Below are positions 1 through 8,257 of a DNA stretch of 64,000 nucleotides, piece after piece. Source of the DNA: Latilactobacillus fragifolii (GTDB lineage Bacteria > Bacillota > Bacilli > Lactobacillales > Lactobacillaceae); assembly GCF_905332535.1 (NCBI RefSeq), contig NZ_CAJOCF010000001.1:310001-374000 (forward strand). The letters are read 5' to 3'. The position numbers and the translations under genes were made by a program. A model generated the notes under the pieces. That model searched no databases. It was not told where the DNA came from and saw nothing but the letters and a program-made list of their open reading frames with translations. The first letter of the stretch is position 1; each line of letters starts with the position of its first letter.

Positions 1-1
1 T

Positions 2-298
2 AATTTACATCAAGGTACAACGTTAAAAGCAACCGGTAGCATTTTCGTGCTTGGTGAAGTCGCCGGGATTGTGCATGCTGGTTTTCCAGATAATGCAGAA
101 GCGGTTGTCGTAGGTGATTTATCACATGCGCTACAGTTACGGATTGCTGATGCAGTTGAAATTCTCAATCATAAGAAGACACTGTTTACGGCACAGAGTG
201 TAAGTTTCATCAATGATTTACATGTTATCGACTACGGTGAGTTAACGGATTTGAAACAGATTAATCCTAAATTATATCGTAAAATGAAGGAGCAATAA
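2..298 (+). CDS. minC: Septum site-determining protein MinC (C-terminal part, 5' end outside window)
   Basis: The reading frame is open from the left edge to the stop at 298, giving the last 98 residues. The fragment has the MinC C-terminal beta-helix pattern: a 'GSIFVLGEVAGIVHAG' stretch followed by repeated short strands. In the family this domain dimerises and binds MinD, and the inhibitor complex blocks FtsZ ring assembly at the poles. minD starts 2 bases downstream, the usual minCD arrangement, so the two are probably co-transcribed. The N-terminal FtsZ-inhibiting domain lies outside the window. Confidence 0.93.
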   Translation, partial: NLHQGTTLKATGSIFVLGEVAGIVHAGFPDNAEAVVVGDLSHALQLRIADAVEILNHKKTLFTAQSVSFINDLHVIDYGELTDLKQINPKLYRKMKEQ

Positions 299-300
299 AA

Positions 301-1095
301 ATGGGAACAGCTTTGGTTATTACATCCGGTAAAGGCGGCGTTGGTAAAACAACATCAAGCGCCAATATTGGGACGGCGCTTGCGCTTTTAGATAAGAAAG
401 TTTGCTTATTGGATTTAGACATTGGTCTGCGTAATTTGGACGTTGTCTTAGGACTGAGTAACCGAATTATCTATGATATCGTGGATGTCGCCCAAGGCCG
501 TGCTAAGTTGCACCAAGCACTGATTAAAGATAAACGTTTTGATGAAAAACTTTACTTGTTACCAGCCGCTCAAAATGCGGATAAAGAGGCGTTAACACCT
601 GACGAAGTGAGAGCGATTGTTAATGAATTAAAGGAAGAATTCGATTTCGTGATTCTTGATTGTCCTGCTGGGATTGAATCAGGTTTCAAAAATGCGATTG
701 CCGGCGCAGACGGTGCCATTGTGGTGGCAACGCCTGAAATTTCTTCTGTTAGTGATGCAGACCGAGTTGTTGGCTTGCTAGAGGAAGAAGAAATGCGGAT
801 TGCCCCACGCTTAGTAATTAATCGTATTCGGCGTCATATGATGAACGAAGGCGAAACGATGGATGTTGATGAAATTACCAAACATCTTTCAATTTCATTA
901 TTAGGGATTATCTTTGATGACGATGCGGTTATTAAGACATCAAATGCCGGTGAACCGATTGTGATGGATCCGAAGAACCTTGCAAGTCAAGGATATCGGA
1001 ATATTGCCCGTCGTTTACTAGGAGAAACTGTCCCATTAATGACCTTGAAACAACACAAGGTTGGTTTCTGGGCCCGTCTTTTTGGTAAGCAATAA
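301..1095 (+). CDS. minD: Septum site-determining ATPase MinD
   Basis: 264 residues, normal MinD length. A deviant Walker A motif, GKGGVGKTTSS, lies at about residues 10-20, followed by the LLDLDIGLRNLD block and the FVILDCPAGIE segment typical of ParA/MinD ATPases. The C-terminus (KVGFWARLFGKQ) is the expected amphipathic membrane-targeting helix. MinD binds ATP, dimerises on the membrane and recruits MinC to place the division septum. It follows minC with a 2-base gap, so they form one operon. No minE is seen, as expected for Gram-positive bacteria, where DivIVA sets the pole. Confidence 0.97.
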   Translation: MGTALVITSGKGGVGKTTSSANIGTALALLDKKVCLLDLDIGLRNLDVVLGLSNRIIYDIVDVAQGRAKLHQALIKDKRFDEKLYLLPAAQNADKEALTPDEVRAIVNELKEEFDFVILDCPAGIESGFKNAIAGADGAIVVATPEISSVSDADRVVGLLEEEEMRIAPRLVINRIRRHMMNEGETMDVDEITKHLSISLLGIIFDDDAVIKTSNAGEPIVMDPKNLASQGYRNIARRLLGETVPLMTLKQHKVGFWARLFGKQ

Positions 1096-1105
1096 ACATT
1101 CATCA

Positions 1106-1134
1106 TTGACTTTTGATACTATATTGAATAGAAT
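1106..1134 (+). promoter_or_regulatory. Promoter of the ABC-transporter T-box transcript
   Basis: TTGACT (1106-1111) and TAGAAT (1129-1134) are separated by 17 bases, a good sigma-A match. It begins 10 bases after the minD stop and precedes the T-box leader, so the leader probably starts near 1141. Confidence 0.7.
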
Positions 1135-1354
1135 GAATAACAATACATTAAACGTTGAACGGTCCAAATTAATTTTTAAGGTTCAGAGAGCTGATGCGTG
1201 GTGGAAATCAGTCCTTGGAATTAATGGCACAACCGGGAGTTTGATTATCGAATAAAGATGATCCGTTAGCCCGTTATCGCTGTAGTTTTAGAAACTACAT
1301 AAGTTTAAGCTGCGTGAGCAGTTTATTAAACTGAGGTGGCACCGCGATAAATTC

Positions 1355-1385
1355 GTCCTCTTGGCGTAATCCAGGGGACTTTTTT
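1355..1385 (+). terminator. First T-box-controlled terminator
   Basis: A GTCCTCTTGG stem pairs with CCAGGGGAC and is followed by TTTTT at 1381-1385. It lies directly after the first T-box core. Confidence 0.8.
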
Positions 1386-1455
1386 ATTGGTCTAAAACTA
1401 ACCGAGTTGCTTGCTGTGAGGCAAACAAAAATTTGAGGTGGCACCGCGAAATTTC

Positions 1456-1490
1456 GCCCTCTTTGTGTTTTTAACACAAGGAGGGCTTTT
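1456..1490 (+). terminator. Second T-box-controlled terminator
   Basis: A GCCCTC-TTTGTGTT stem pairs with AACACAAGGAGGGC and is followed by a T-run. It lies directly after the second T-box core and about 30 bases before the permease gene. Confidence 0.85.
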
Positions 1491-1518
1491 TATTTTGGAC
1501 AAATGAGAGGAGTCTGTC

Positions 1519-2163
1519 ATGATTGACTATAGTTTATCGATTTTACCAGCATTATTCAGTGGGGCGCAGATGACATTGGCTGTTTTTGGCTTAACGATTA
1601 TCGGGGCGATTCCACTTGGCTTATTATTAAGTTTAGGGTTATTAGCTAAGTTTAAACCATTGCATTATCTCTTAAATTTATATGTGTGGTTGATGCGGGG
1701 AACACCATTATTATTACAACTGATTTTTGTGTTTTATGGTTTGCCGGTCATCGGCATTGTTTTTAATCGCTTCAATGCGGCGTTAATCGCTTTTATTTTG
1801 AATTATGCAGCGTATTTTGCCGAAATTTTTCGCGGGGGCTTTCAAGCCGTTGATAATGGCCAGATTGAAGCAGCTGAGGTCTTAGGGTTAACTTATCCGC
1901 AAACAATTGCTAAAATCATCGTGCCGCAAACCATTAAAATTGTCTTACCGTCTGTAGGCAATGAAGTCATCAACTTGATTAAAGATTCATCATTAGTGTA
2001 TGTTATCGGCATCGGTGACTTATTGCGGGCTGGGAATGTGGCGAGTGCGCGCGATGTTAATCTTTTACCACTTTTGTTAGTCGGTATTATTTATTTATTA
2101 TTAACAGCCATTTGTACATGGGCATTACGGCGTTTAGAACGCTACTACCGTTATTATCGCTAA
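1519..2163 (+). CDS. Amino-acid ABC transporter, permease
   Basis: 214 residues, the usual length for a polar amino-acid (His/Gln/Arg family) permease. It is strongly hydrophobic with about five membrane segments. The EAA loop is visible around residues 115-150 (EAAEVLGLTYPQTIAKIIVPQ), the docking site for the ATPase. The start follows a GAGAGGAG ribosome site. The ATPase and binding protein follow directly, so this is a complete three-gene importer under T-box control, which suggests uptake of the amino acid whose tRNA is sensed. The substrate cannot be named from sequence. Confidence 0.92.
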   Translation: MIDYSLSILPALFSGAQMTLAVFGLTIIGAIPLGLLLSLGLLAKFKPLHYLLNLYVWLMRGTPLLLQLIFVFYGLPVIGIVFNRFNAALIAFILNYAAYFAEIFRGGFQAVDNGQIEAAEVLGLTYPQTIAKIIVPQTIKIVLPSVGNEVINLIKDSSLVYVIGIGDLLRAGNVASARDVNLLPLLLVGIIYLLLTAICTWALRRLERYYRYYR

Positions 2164-2175
2164 GGAGGCGGCAAC

Positions 2176-2829
2176 ATGTTTCAATTAGAAAATATCAACC
2201 AATCCTTCAAAGGGCGGCAAATTCTGAATGACTTAAGTTTATCCGTTGAATCGGGAAGTATTCTAGCAATTGTCGGACCAAGTGGTGCTGGTAAATCAAC
2301 TTTATTGCGGTTAATGAGTGGACTTGATCAACCTGACAGTGGCCGGTTTATTATTGACGGACAACCTTTCGAACCTAGTGATCGGGCACAAGGGGCGCGT
2401 ATTGGGGTGGTCTTCCAAGATTTCCGGTTATTTCCGCATCTCTCCGTCCTTGAGAATGTAACGTTGGCCCCCATTATGGTTAAAAAACAAGCCACTAAAA
2501 AGGCTAAAGCTGATGGCGTTGAATTATTACGGCAACTTGGATTAAGTACGCAGGCGACTGCCTATCCGTTCCAACTATCAGGTGGTCAACGGCAGCGGGT
2601 CGCAATTGCCCGTGCATTGGCGATGCAACCGGAGATTCTTTGTTATGATGAACCAACTAGCGCGCTTGATCCATCGTTAGTGGCGAGTGTCGCACAACTT
2701 ATTTTAGATTTAAAACGACAGGGCATGACGCAAATTGTTGTCACGCATGATATTCATTTTGCACACCAGATTGCCGATCAAATCTTTGAATTACAACCAA
2801 ACGGGGTTCAACAAAATGAAGAAGCTTAA
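2176..2829 (+). CDS. Amino-acid ABC transporter, ATP-binding protein
   Basis: 217 residues with all ABC ATPase motifs: Walker A GPSGAGKST (about 34-42), Q-loop VVFQDFRLFPHLSV, signature LSGGQRQRVAIARAL (about 138-152), Walker B ILCYDEPTSALDP, and the switch histidine in VVTHD. Its closest class is the polar amino-acid (GlnQ/HisP) ATPases, though it is shorter than the usual 240 residues at the C-terminus. It sits 12 bases after the permease with a TAAGGAGGCGG ribosome site. Its 3' end overlaps the substrate-binding protein gene by 14 bases. Confidence 0.94.
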   Translation: MFQLENINQSFKGRQILNDLSLSVESGSILAIVGPSGAGKSTLLRLMSGLDQPDSGRFIIDGQPFEPSDRAQGARIGVVFQDFRLFPHLSVLENVTLAPIMVKKQATKKAKADGVELLRQLGLSTQATAYPFQLSGGQRQRVAIARALAMQPEILCYDEPTSALDPSLVASVAQLILDLKRQGMTQIVVTHDIHFAHQIADQIFELQPNGVQQNEEA

Positions 2830-3622
2830 AAAAATAGCGTTTGTTGGGGCTTTATTGATAGCCATCAGTAGTTTAGCCGGGTGCGCACAACAGCATAAGC
2901 AAGCTGATCAATGGGCAACGATTCAAAAACGCCAAAAAATAGTCGTGGGGATTGATGACAGTTTTGTGCCAATGACTTATCGTGAGAAAAGTGGTCAATT
3001 AACCGGCTTTGATGTTGATTTGGCACGGGCGATTTTTAAAGGGAGTGGCATTCAGGTTGATTTTCAGTCCATTGATTGGGATATGAAGGAAACGGAATTG
3101 AACAATAAAACGATTGATTTAATTTGGAGTGGTTATTCTAAAACGGCGCAACGAGCAAAACGCGTTGCCTTCAGTACCCCATATCTGACGAACCGCCAGA
3201 TGATTGTGTCCCTCAAGAAACACCCGGTCAATCGAATGACTGATTTAACCAACCAACCATTGGGGGTTCAAACGGGCTCATCTGGTATGGAACAACTAGA
3301 GCGTTATCCTAAACGATTACAGCAAAAAATTGCTAATCACACCCCAATCCTATATGATACTTATAATAATGCATTTATTGACTTACAGGCGCATCGGATT
3401 AAGGGACTGTTAATTGACGAAGTCTACGCGCAGTTTGAAATAAAGGCCCGTCACAATGGTAGCGATTTTCAAGCCGTCGACAGTCCTTTTGCGGCAGAAC
3501 AATTTGTTGTTGGGATGCGTCCGCAAGATAAACAATTACGGCGGTTTATCAACCAACGTTATCGGACCTTGCAAAAAGAGGGGACGCTAGCTAGATTAAA
3601 AGCAAAGTGGTTTCAAGAATAG
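2816..3622 (+). CDS. Amino-acid ABC transporter, substrate-binding lipoprotein
   Basis: 268 residues from the ATG at 2816. A longer open frame exists upstream, but only this start gives a proper lipoprotein signal: a KKLKK basic region, a hydrophobic core, and a lipobox LAGC with Cys at residue 23. The mature part is a periplasmic-binding-protein type 2 fold of family 3, with VVGIDDSFVPMTYREKSGQLTGFDVDLARAI at the start and GVQTGSSGMEQL in the second lobe. It would be lipid-anchored outside the membrane and pass an amino acid to the permease. The start lies inside the ATPase gene with no strong ribosome site, so translation is probably coupled. Confidence 0.93.
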   Translation: MKKLKKIAFVGALLIAISSLAGCAQQHKQADQWATIQKRQKIVVGIDDSFVPMTYREKSGQLTGFDVDLARAIFKGSGIQVDFQSIDWDMKETELNNKTIDLIWSGYSKTAQRAKRVAFSTPYLTNRQMIVSLKKHPVNRMTDLTNQPLGVQTGSSGMEQLERYPKRLQQKIANHTPILYDTYNNAFIDLQAHRIKGLLIDEVYAQFEIKARHNGSDFQAVDSPFAAEQFVVGMRPQDKQLRRFINQRYRTLQKEGTLARLKAKWFQE

Positions 3623-3634
3623 GATGAATGAAGA

Positions 3635-5065
3635 ATGACGGCAATCATTATCTGGGGAATGGCATTGGTCTGGATTGCAAATACAATTGGGGCGGTTATC
3701 ACCGTATTTCGCCAACAACGTGATATTGCAGCAACCTGGGCTTGGTTATTGGTATTGATTTTTTTACCGATTATTGGCTTTATTTTGTATCTTTTTTTTG
3801 GAAAAAAATTACCCGAAGATTATATGGTCGATTTAAAAACACAAGAACGGCTTGGGCTTGATGCTTTAGTTACCACACAAAAAGCAGCTCTACGCCAAGC
3901 GCAGAAGCAACACATACTATCGCCAGAAACGCAGCGCTTAATCAATCTCTTTTTAGTGTCGAATACGGCGGTTGTGACCCAGGAGAACTGTGTTACGATT
4001 TTAACGGATTTAAAAGCCGCATATCAACGGTTGTTAACAGACATCAATCAGGCGCAAGACCATATTCACCTTGAGTACTATGCGTTTTATGATAATGAAC
4101 ATGGGCGCCAACTTGTTAATTTATTGGCCTACAAAGCTTTGCGGGGGGTAAAAGTGCGGGTGATGTATGATGCGTTTGGTTCACAACACTTATCCCGCCA
4201 ATTTTTTAAGCCATTGGAAGCAGCTGGCGGGCAAGTCGTTCCGTTTTTTAGTTCCCGATTTCGAATTGTCAATCTACGGTTTAACTTCCGTAATCATCGG
4301 CAATTGGCAGTGATTGATGGCAATACCGCCTATCTTGGCGATTTTAATCAAAATAACCATCATGCCGGTAGCCCTGCACGCGATACCCGTATTCGAGTTA
4401 CCGGTGATGGGGTATTATCGTTTCAAGCACGTTTTTTTATGGACTGGAATGCCACTACGCGTCAGGAAAAGGTTTATTATAGCCCGCAATATTTTCCGGA
4501 TTCAGATGAACATGGGCAGACTAGCATGCAGCTGGTATCAAGTGGCCCAGATCGTGAGCTCGATGAGATTAAGTTAGGTTTTTTGAAAATGATTGCTGCG
4601 GCTAAGAAGCGACTTTGGATTCAGACGTCGTACTTTATCCCGGATGATTCTGTATTAGCAGCGTTAATACTAGCCATCAATTCAGGGGTTACTGTAAAGA
4701 TCATGATGCCAAAACGCGCAAAGCATAGAATAATTCATCATGCGAGTTTATATTATGCTAGACAGATTGTGAAGGCGGGTGGTCAGATTTATTTTTCTGA
4801 GTCAACGGGCTTTAAATCACGCGTAATGTTAGTTGATGGGCAACTAGCAGCAGTTGGAACGGCTAATTTGGATATTCGTAGTTTTAAATTGAATTTCGAA
4901 ACGACTGCTTTTTTATATGATGCACAACTGGCAACTGAACTTGAGCAATCTTTTACGGCTGATTTAAAAGATTGCTTGCCATTTACGAAACAGCGGATAC
5001 AAGAACAAAGCAATCAAGAACGTTGGTCGCAAGATTTAGCACGTTTATTTGCCCCCATTATGTAA
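3635..5065 (+). CDS. Cardiolipin synthase-like phospholipase D family protein with degenerate HKD motifs
   Basis: 476 residues, normal for Gram-positive cardiolipin synthase (about 480). Two N-terminal membrane helices (about 4-25 and 33-55) precede two PLD domains. Family landmarks are kept: HLEYYAFYDNEHG, RFNFRNHRQLAVIDG and GTANLDIRSFKLNFE. Both catalytic HxKxxxxD motifs are altered. The first reads HRQLAVID, with Gln for Lys. The second reads FKSRVMLVD, where family members have F-x-H-(A/S)-K: His is replaced by Lys, Lys by Arg, and one residue is missing. Known cardiolipin synthases need both His to condense two phosphatidylglycerols, so this copy is likely inactive as an enzyme or has another role. 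The frame is intact. Confidence 0.85.
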   Translation: MTAIIIWGMALVWIANTIGAVITVFRQQRDIAATWAWLLVLIFLPIIGFILYLFFGKKLPEDYMVDLKTQERLGLDALVTTQKAALRQAQKQHILSPETQRLINLFLVSNTAVVTQENCVTILTDLKAAYQRLLTDINQAQDHIHLEYYAFYDNEHGRQLVNLLAYKALRGVKVRVMYDAFGSQHLSRQFFKPLEAAGGQVVPFFSSRFRIVNLRFNFRNHRQLAVIDGNTAYLGDFNQNNHHAGSPARDTRIRVTGDGVLSFQARFFMDWNATTRQEKVYYSPQYFPDSDEHGQTSMQLVSSGPDRELDEIKLGFLKMIAAAKKRLWIQTSYFIPDDSVLAALILAINSGVTVKIMMPKRAKHRIIHHASLYYARQIVKAGGQIYFSESTGFKSRVMLVDGQLAAVGTANLDIRSFKLNFETTAFLYDAQLATELEQSFTADLKDCLPFTKQRIQEQSNQERWSQDLARLFAPIM

Positions 5066-5101
5066 AAAGGACCGCCAGATTTAATCTGGCGGTCCTTTTT
5101 T
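5064..5101. terminator. Bidirectional terminator between cls-like gene and amidase gene
   Basis: AAAAAGGACCGCCAGAT pairs with ATCTGGCGGTCCTTTTTT across a 3-base loop. A-runs and T-runs flank both sides, so it can stop both convergent genes. Confidence 0.93.
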
Positions 5102-5102
5102 G

Positions 5103-6434
5103 CTATTTAAAGTAGTCGGTTAAACCGGCATAGACGGCATCAGCGACTTTATTTTGATAATCAGCACTACTAATATAATTAAAGTCTTTATCAGAGTTAA
5201 TGTAGCCGAGTTCTAAGAGAACAGCTGGCCGTTGGTTGTCGCGAAGAACTTGATAATTACCGTATTCAATACCACGGTTAGCAAGCGGCAGTGTCTTGGT
5301 CTGACTGTTGATAGCTTTAGCAAGATTCATATCCTTACTGCTTGAATAATAGTAGGTTGTTGTCCCTGACGCCTCGTTTGCTTTACTGCTTGAATCAAAG
5401 TGGACACTGATAAAGGCATCGGCCTTCAATTTATTGGCAAGAGCTGGTCGCGGTTCGAGATCGACAAAAGTATCGGTTGAACGTGTTAGTACGACATTCG
5501 CCCCAGCTGCTTTTAATTTTTTAGCGATGGCATCGACAGTTGCTAACGTGTAATCTTTTTCATACTTAGACTTAGTTGAAAGTGCGCCAACATCGCTGCC
5601 GCCATGACCGGCATCTAAAACAATGGTTGCTTCAGAAAGGGAGGTGGCACTTGTTTTCACGACTTCATTTTTCTCAGAAGGAGTGACGACCCAACTGGCG
5701 ACGTAACCGGTATTACCATTGGAATCTTTGACTTGATACCAAGTACCACTCTTATTGATATAGGTTAGTTTGGTGTTAGCCGGGTAGCTTTGAGTATATT
5801 GATATGAAACATCGGGACCGGTTCGTAGCTTGGTATTATCCAATTGGGTAGTCACTGATTTAATCGCGGAGCTACTTGTATCAGTATTGGTTGACTCAGA
5901 ATCAGCCGGTGTCGTTTTTTGGACGGTGGTAGGAGCTTGATTGGAGACTTCAATTAAATTGCTTTGTACCCAACCAACGGCTGAGTTGTATTTAATTTGG
6001 CTCCAACCGTTCTGTTGGTATAGGACTGTAATTTCGTCGCCTTGATTTAACTTACCAAGAAGTTGACTGTCAGCGCTGCTACTTTGACGAACATTGGCGA
6101 AACTATTCGTCACCTTAGCGACTCGATTTGAAGTAGCACTGACCTCGGTATTATCAACCAACCAGCTAGCAACCCAACCGATCTTGTCACCGCTTAAACG
6201 CACTTGATACCAATTATTTTTTTGGGAGATAACATTCATCGTTTCGCCTTTATTGGCTTGACCCATAACATCATAGGATAAGCCAGGTCCTTGGCGAACG
6301 TTTACGACGTTTGCTTTGATTGTAATTTGGTGGTAAGCGGCAAGCGCGTGGGTCGCAAAAAGACCGACAAAAACGAGTAGTGTCAATATAATGACGGCCG
6401 GGTAGCGTTTGAACCAGTTCAAAGGTTTCTGCAT
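5103..6434 (-). CDS. N-acetylmuramoyl-L-alanine amidase with three SH3b domains
   Basis: 443 residues from the ATG at 6434. GTG and TTG codons just upstream are in frame, but AAAGGTG is spaced best for this ATG. A membrane/signal segment lies at about residues 12-35. Three bacterial SH3 repeats follow (about 38-95, 105-165 and 205-258, each with an 'R-GP/QSS' start and a 'GWV' end), with a Ser/Thr-rich linker between repeats 2 and 3. The C-terminal amidase_3 domain shows the zinc-site blocks VLDAGHGG, the Glu in FVDLEPR, SVHFDSS and the catalytic Glu in LLELGYINS. The enzyme cuts the amide between MurNAc and L-Ala; the SH3 domains bind the wall. Confidence 0.93.
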   Translation of the reverse strand: MQKPLNWFKRYPAVIILTLLVFVGLFATHALAAYHQITIKANVVNVRQGPGLSYDVMGQANKGETMNVISQKNNWYQVRLSGDKIGWVASWLVDNTEVSATSNRVAKVTNSFANVRQSSSADSQLLGKLNQGDEITVLYQQNGWSQIKYNSAVGWVQSNLIEVSNQAPTTVQKTTPADSESTNTDTSSSAIKSVTTQLDNTKLRTGPDVSYQYTQSYPANTKLTYINKSGTWYQVKDSNGNTGYVASWVVTPSEKNEVVKTSATSLSEATIVLDAGHGGSDVGALSTKSKYEKDYTLATVDAIAKKLKAAGANVVLTRSTDTFVDLEPRPALANKLKADAFISVHFDSSSKANEASGTTTYYYSSSKDMNLAKAINSQTKTLPLANRGIEYGNYQVLRDNQRPAVLLELGYINSDKDFNYISSADYQNKVADAVYAGLTDYFK

Positions 6435-6543
6435 TTTTTTCAACACCTTTGTTATGTTTTATTAATTTATAAGGTTAATTATAGCAAAAAAACCAACTTT
6501 CTAAAGGGGTTCCGCGAAAAAGTTATAAAAAATTCAAGATTGA

Positions 6544-6572
6544 TTGACTTTTTTTTGAAATAACGTTAATCT
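6544..6572 (+). promoter_or_regulatory. Probable promoter of the hisS leader
   Basis: TTGACT at 6544-6549 and TAATCT at 6567-6572 are separated by 17 bases, just ahead of the T-box leader. The -10 is imperfect. Confidence 0.45.
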
Positions 6573-6579
6573 TATAACA

Positions 6580-6800
6580 ATAAGAATAAGTGATGACCAG
6601 TGATAAAGTAAAGGCTAAGCCCCCTACGACAGAGATGATTTCACCGCTGCAAGAAATCAACGGCACGCCGAGACAGCTTTTGAGGTCTGTGTGGTCGCAC
6701 ACCGTTGGCAACAACGTTATATAATTAAGCTAAAATTAAGGTGGTACCGTGCATTTAAGCACCCTTGTTCAACGACAGGGTGTTTTTTATTTGGTATCGA
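6580..6800 (+). promoter_or_regulatory. T-box leader of hisS
   Basis: An AGTA-like box (AAAGTAA, near 6605) is followed by an AGAGATGATTTC arm with a GCTG distal loop. The T-box core AAGGTGGTACCGTGC lies at 6738-6752, and a terminator (CACCCTTGT paired with ACAGGGTG, then TTTTTT) at 6760-6788. A GAC triplet at 6672-6674 sits near the expected specifier position and would read Asp, as reported for hisS-aspS leaders of Bacillus. The fold is not certain enough to exclude a His codon. Confidence 0.88.
6760..6788 (+). terminator. T-box-controlled terminator upstream of hisS
   Basis: CACCCTTGT pairs with ACAGGGTG over a short loop and is followed by six T. It lies directly after the T-box core and 27 bases before the hisS start. 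Confidence 0.85.
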
Positions 6801-6815
6801 TTTGGAGGAATGATC

Positions 6816-8108
6816 ATGGGCTATCAAAAGCCAAAAGGAACTGCGGATATTTTACCTGGAGATTCAAATCAGTGGCAATTAGTGGAAAAAACGGCACGCG
6901 ACGTTTTTGCACGTTATCAATTCCACGAAATTAGAACACCGCTATTTGAAAGCTATGATGTCTTTTCACGGAGTTCAGGCGATACGTCTGATATTGTCAG
7001 CAAAGAAATGTACGATTTCATGGATAAAGGTGATCGGCATATCGCACTGCGTCCTGAAGGAACAGCGGGGGTGGTTCGGGCGTTCGTAGAAAATAAACTC
7101 TATGGGCCCGAATATCAAAAACCTTACAAGGTGTACTACATGGGGCCCATGTTCCGTTATGAACGGCCACAATCAGGGCGTCAACGACAATTCCACCAAA
7201 TTGGGGTTGAAGCATTTGGTTCTGAGAGTCCAGCGGTTGATGTGGAAGTCATCAGTATGGCGATGCGTTTGTTACGCGAATGTCATATTACGGATTTAAA
7301 ACTTGCTATCAATACCTTAGGGGATGCAGCCAGTCGCGCAGCTTATCATGAAGCACTTGTGAGCTATCTTGAACCACATTTTGAAGAACTGAGCGATGAT
7401 TCAAAAGTCCGTTTGCATAAAAATCCCTTACGTGTCTTAGATAGTAAAGATGCTAAGGACCAAGAAATTGTGAAGGATGCACCTGTTATTTTAGATTATT
7501 TAACGCCAGAAGCAACGGCGCATTTTGAAACAGTTAAGCACTTACTTGAAACGTTACACATCCCGTATGAAGTCGATACTGAAATGGTGCGCGGACTTGA
7601 TTACTATAATCATACAATCTTTGAAATCATGACAAACAACAAGGTGTTGGGCCACGGCTACACAACTGTCTTAGCCGGTGGCCGTTATAATGGCTTAGTT
7701 GAACAACTTGGTGGGCCTGACATGCCAGGTGTTGGTTTTGGCTTAGGGGTTGAACGGTTATTGTTATTGATGAATGCTCAAAACGAAGCTTTGGTGCCAG
7801 AACCAAAACTCGACGTTTATGTGGTGGGCATCGGGGCGCAAACGAGTGCGACGACACTACAAATTGTCGAAAGTATTCGTGATGCCGGGTTAAGCGCAGA
7901 TCGTGATTATCTCGATCGTAAACCCAAAGCACAATTTAAGACCGCTAATAAAATGAATGCCCAAATCGTGATTACGATTGGGGAATCAGAATTGGCTGAT
8001 CAAACCGCCCACGTTAAGGATATGATGAGTGGTATCGAAATTACGGTGCCGCTTGCACAGGTTTATACGGACTTCAAGGCAGTGCAACAACAATTAAATA
8101 TGAATTAA
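6816..8108 (+). CDS. hisS: Histidyl-tRNA synthetase
   Basis: 430 residues from the ATG at 6816, seven bases after GGAGG; an upstream open stretch covers only leader. It has class II motifs: motif 1 region [23 protein letters not shown], motif 2 [20 protein letters not shown], the histidine-A motif [13 protein letters not shown] (about 255-270) and motif 3 [16 protein letters not shown]-terminal anticodon-binding domain follows. It charges tRNA-His. Regulation is by the T-box leader. In many Firmicutes aspS follows in the same operon; here a terminator and msrB follow. Confidence 0.97.
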   Translation: MGYQKPKGTADILPGDSNQWQLVEKTARDVFARYQFHEIRTPLFESYDVFSRSSGDTSDIVSKEMYDFMDKGDRHIALRPEGTAGVVRAFVENKLYGPEYQKPYKVYYMGPMFRYERPQSGRQRQFHQIGVEAFGSESPAVDVEVISMAMRLLRECHITDLKLAINTLGDAASRAAYHEALVSYLEPHFEELSDDSKVRLHKNPLRVLDSKDAKDQEIVKDAPVILDYLTPEATAHFETVKHLLETLHIPYEVDTEMVRGLDYYNHTIFEIMTNNKVLGHGYTTVLAGGRYNGLVEQLGGPDMPGVGFGLGVERLLLLMNAQNEALVPEPKLDVYVVGIGAQTSATTLQIVESIRDAGLSADRDYLDRKPKAQFKTANKMNAQIVITIGESELADQTAHVKDMMSGIEITVPLAQVYTDFKAVQQQLNMN

Positions 8109-8118
8109 CAAGCATGAG

Positions 8119-8150
8119 ATGCCACCAAAGTTAATTTGGTGGCATTTTTT
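8119..8150 (+). terminator. Terminator after hisS
   Basis: ATGCCACCAAA pairs with TTTGGTGGCAT, followed by TTTTTT. It closes the hisS transcript, so hisS is a single-gene operon. Confidence 0.9.
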
Positions 8151-8257
8151 ATGTTAAGGGGCTCGTCAGGAGGGCCTGCATCCCCCCCTTGTTTGAGCAT
8201 ATTTATCGCTATTTGATTGGATCTGCTTATAATGATAAGCACGAAGGAGTGATGGAT

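Larger units (their letters stand above)
1141..1518 (+). promoter_or_regulatory. T-box leader with two successive T-box/terminator modules, upstream of an amino-acid ABC transporter
   Basis: A long untranslated leader. A Stem I-like region has a distal hairpin with a GGTG loop at about 1190-1215. Two identical T-box cores (AGGTGGCACCGCG) lie at 1334-1346 and 1436-1448, and each is followed by its own rho-independent terminator (1355-1385 and 1456-1490). Only one Stem I is apparent. In this family an uncharged tRNA pairs with the specifier and the T-box and switches the terminator to an antiterminator. The cognate amino acid could not be read safely because the specifier loop folds ambiguously. 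A small open frame at 1061-1255 overlaps the leader and is not believed to be a gene. Confidence 0.88.

Noticed and set aside
1061-1255. Open frame of 64 codons overlapping the end of minD and the T-box leader
   Set aside because: It starts inside minD, has no ribosome site or recognisable domain, and lies across Stem I of the T-box leader.
7627-7932. 101-codon minus-strand open frame inside hisS
   Set aside because: It lies wholly within a well-conserved histidyl-tRNA synthetase frame and shows no domain of its own.
8151-8257. AAGGGG...CCCCTT inverted repeat before msrB as a regulatory hairpin
   Set aside because: The G/C runs can pair, but the stem is imperfect and alternative pairings exist, so it was not called as a feature.
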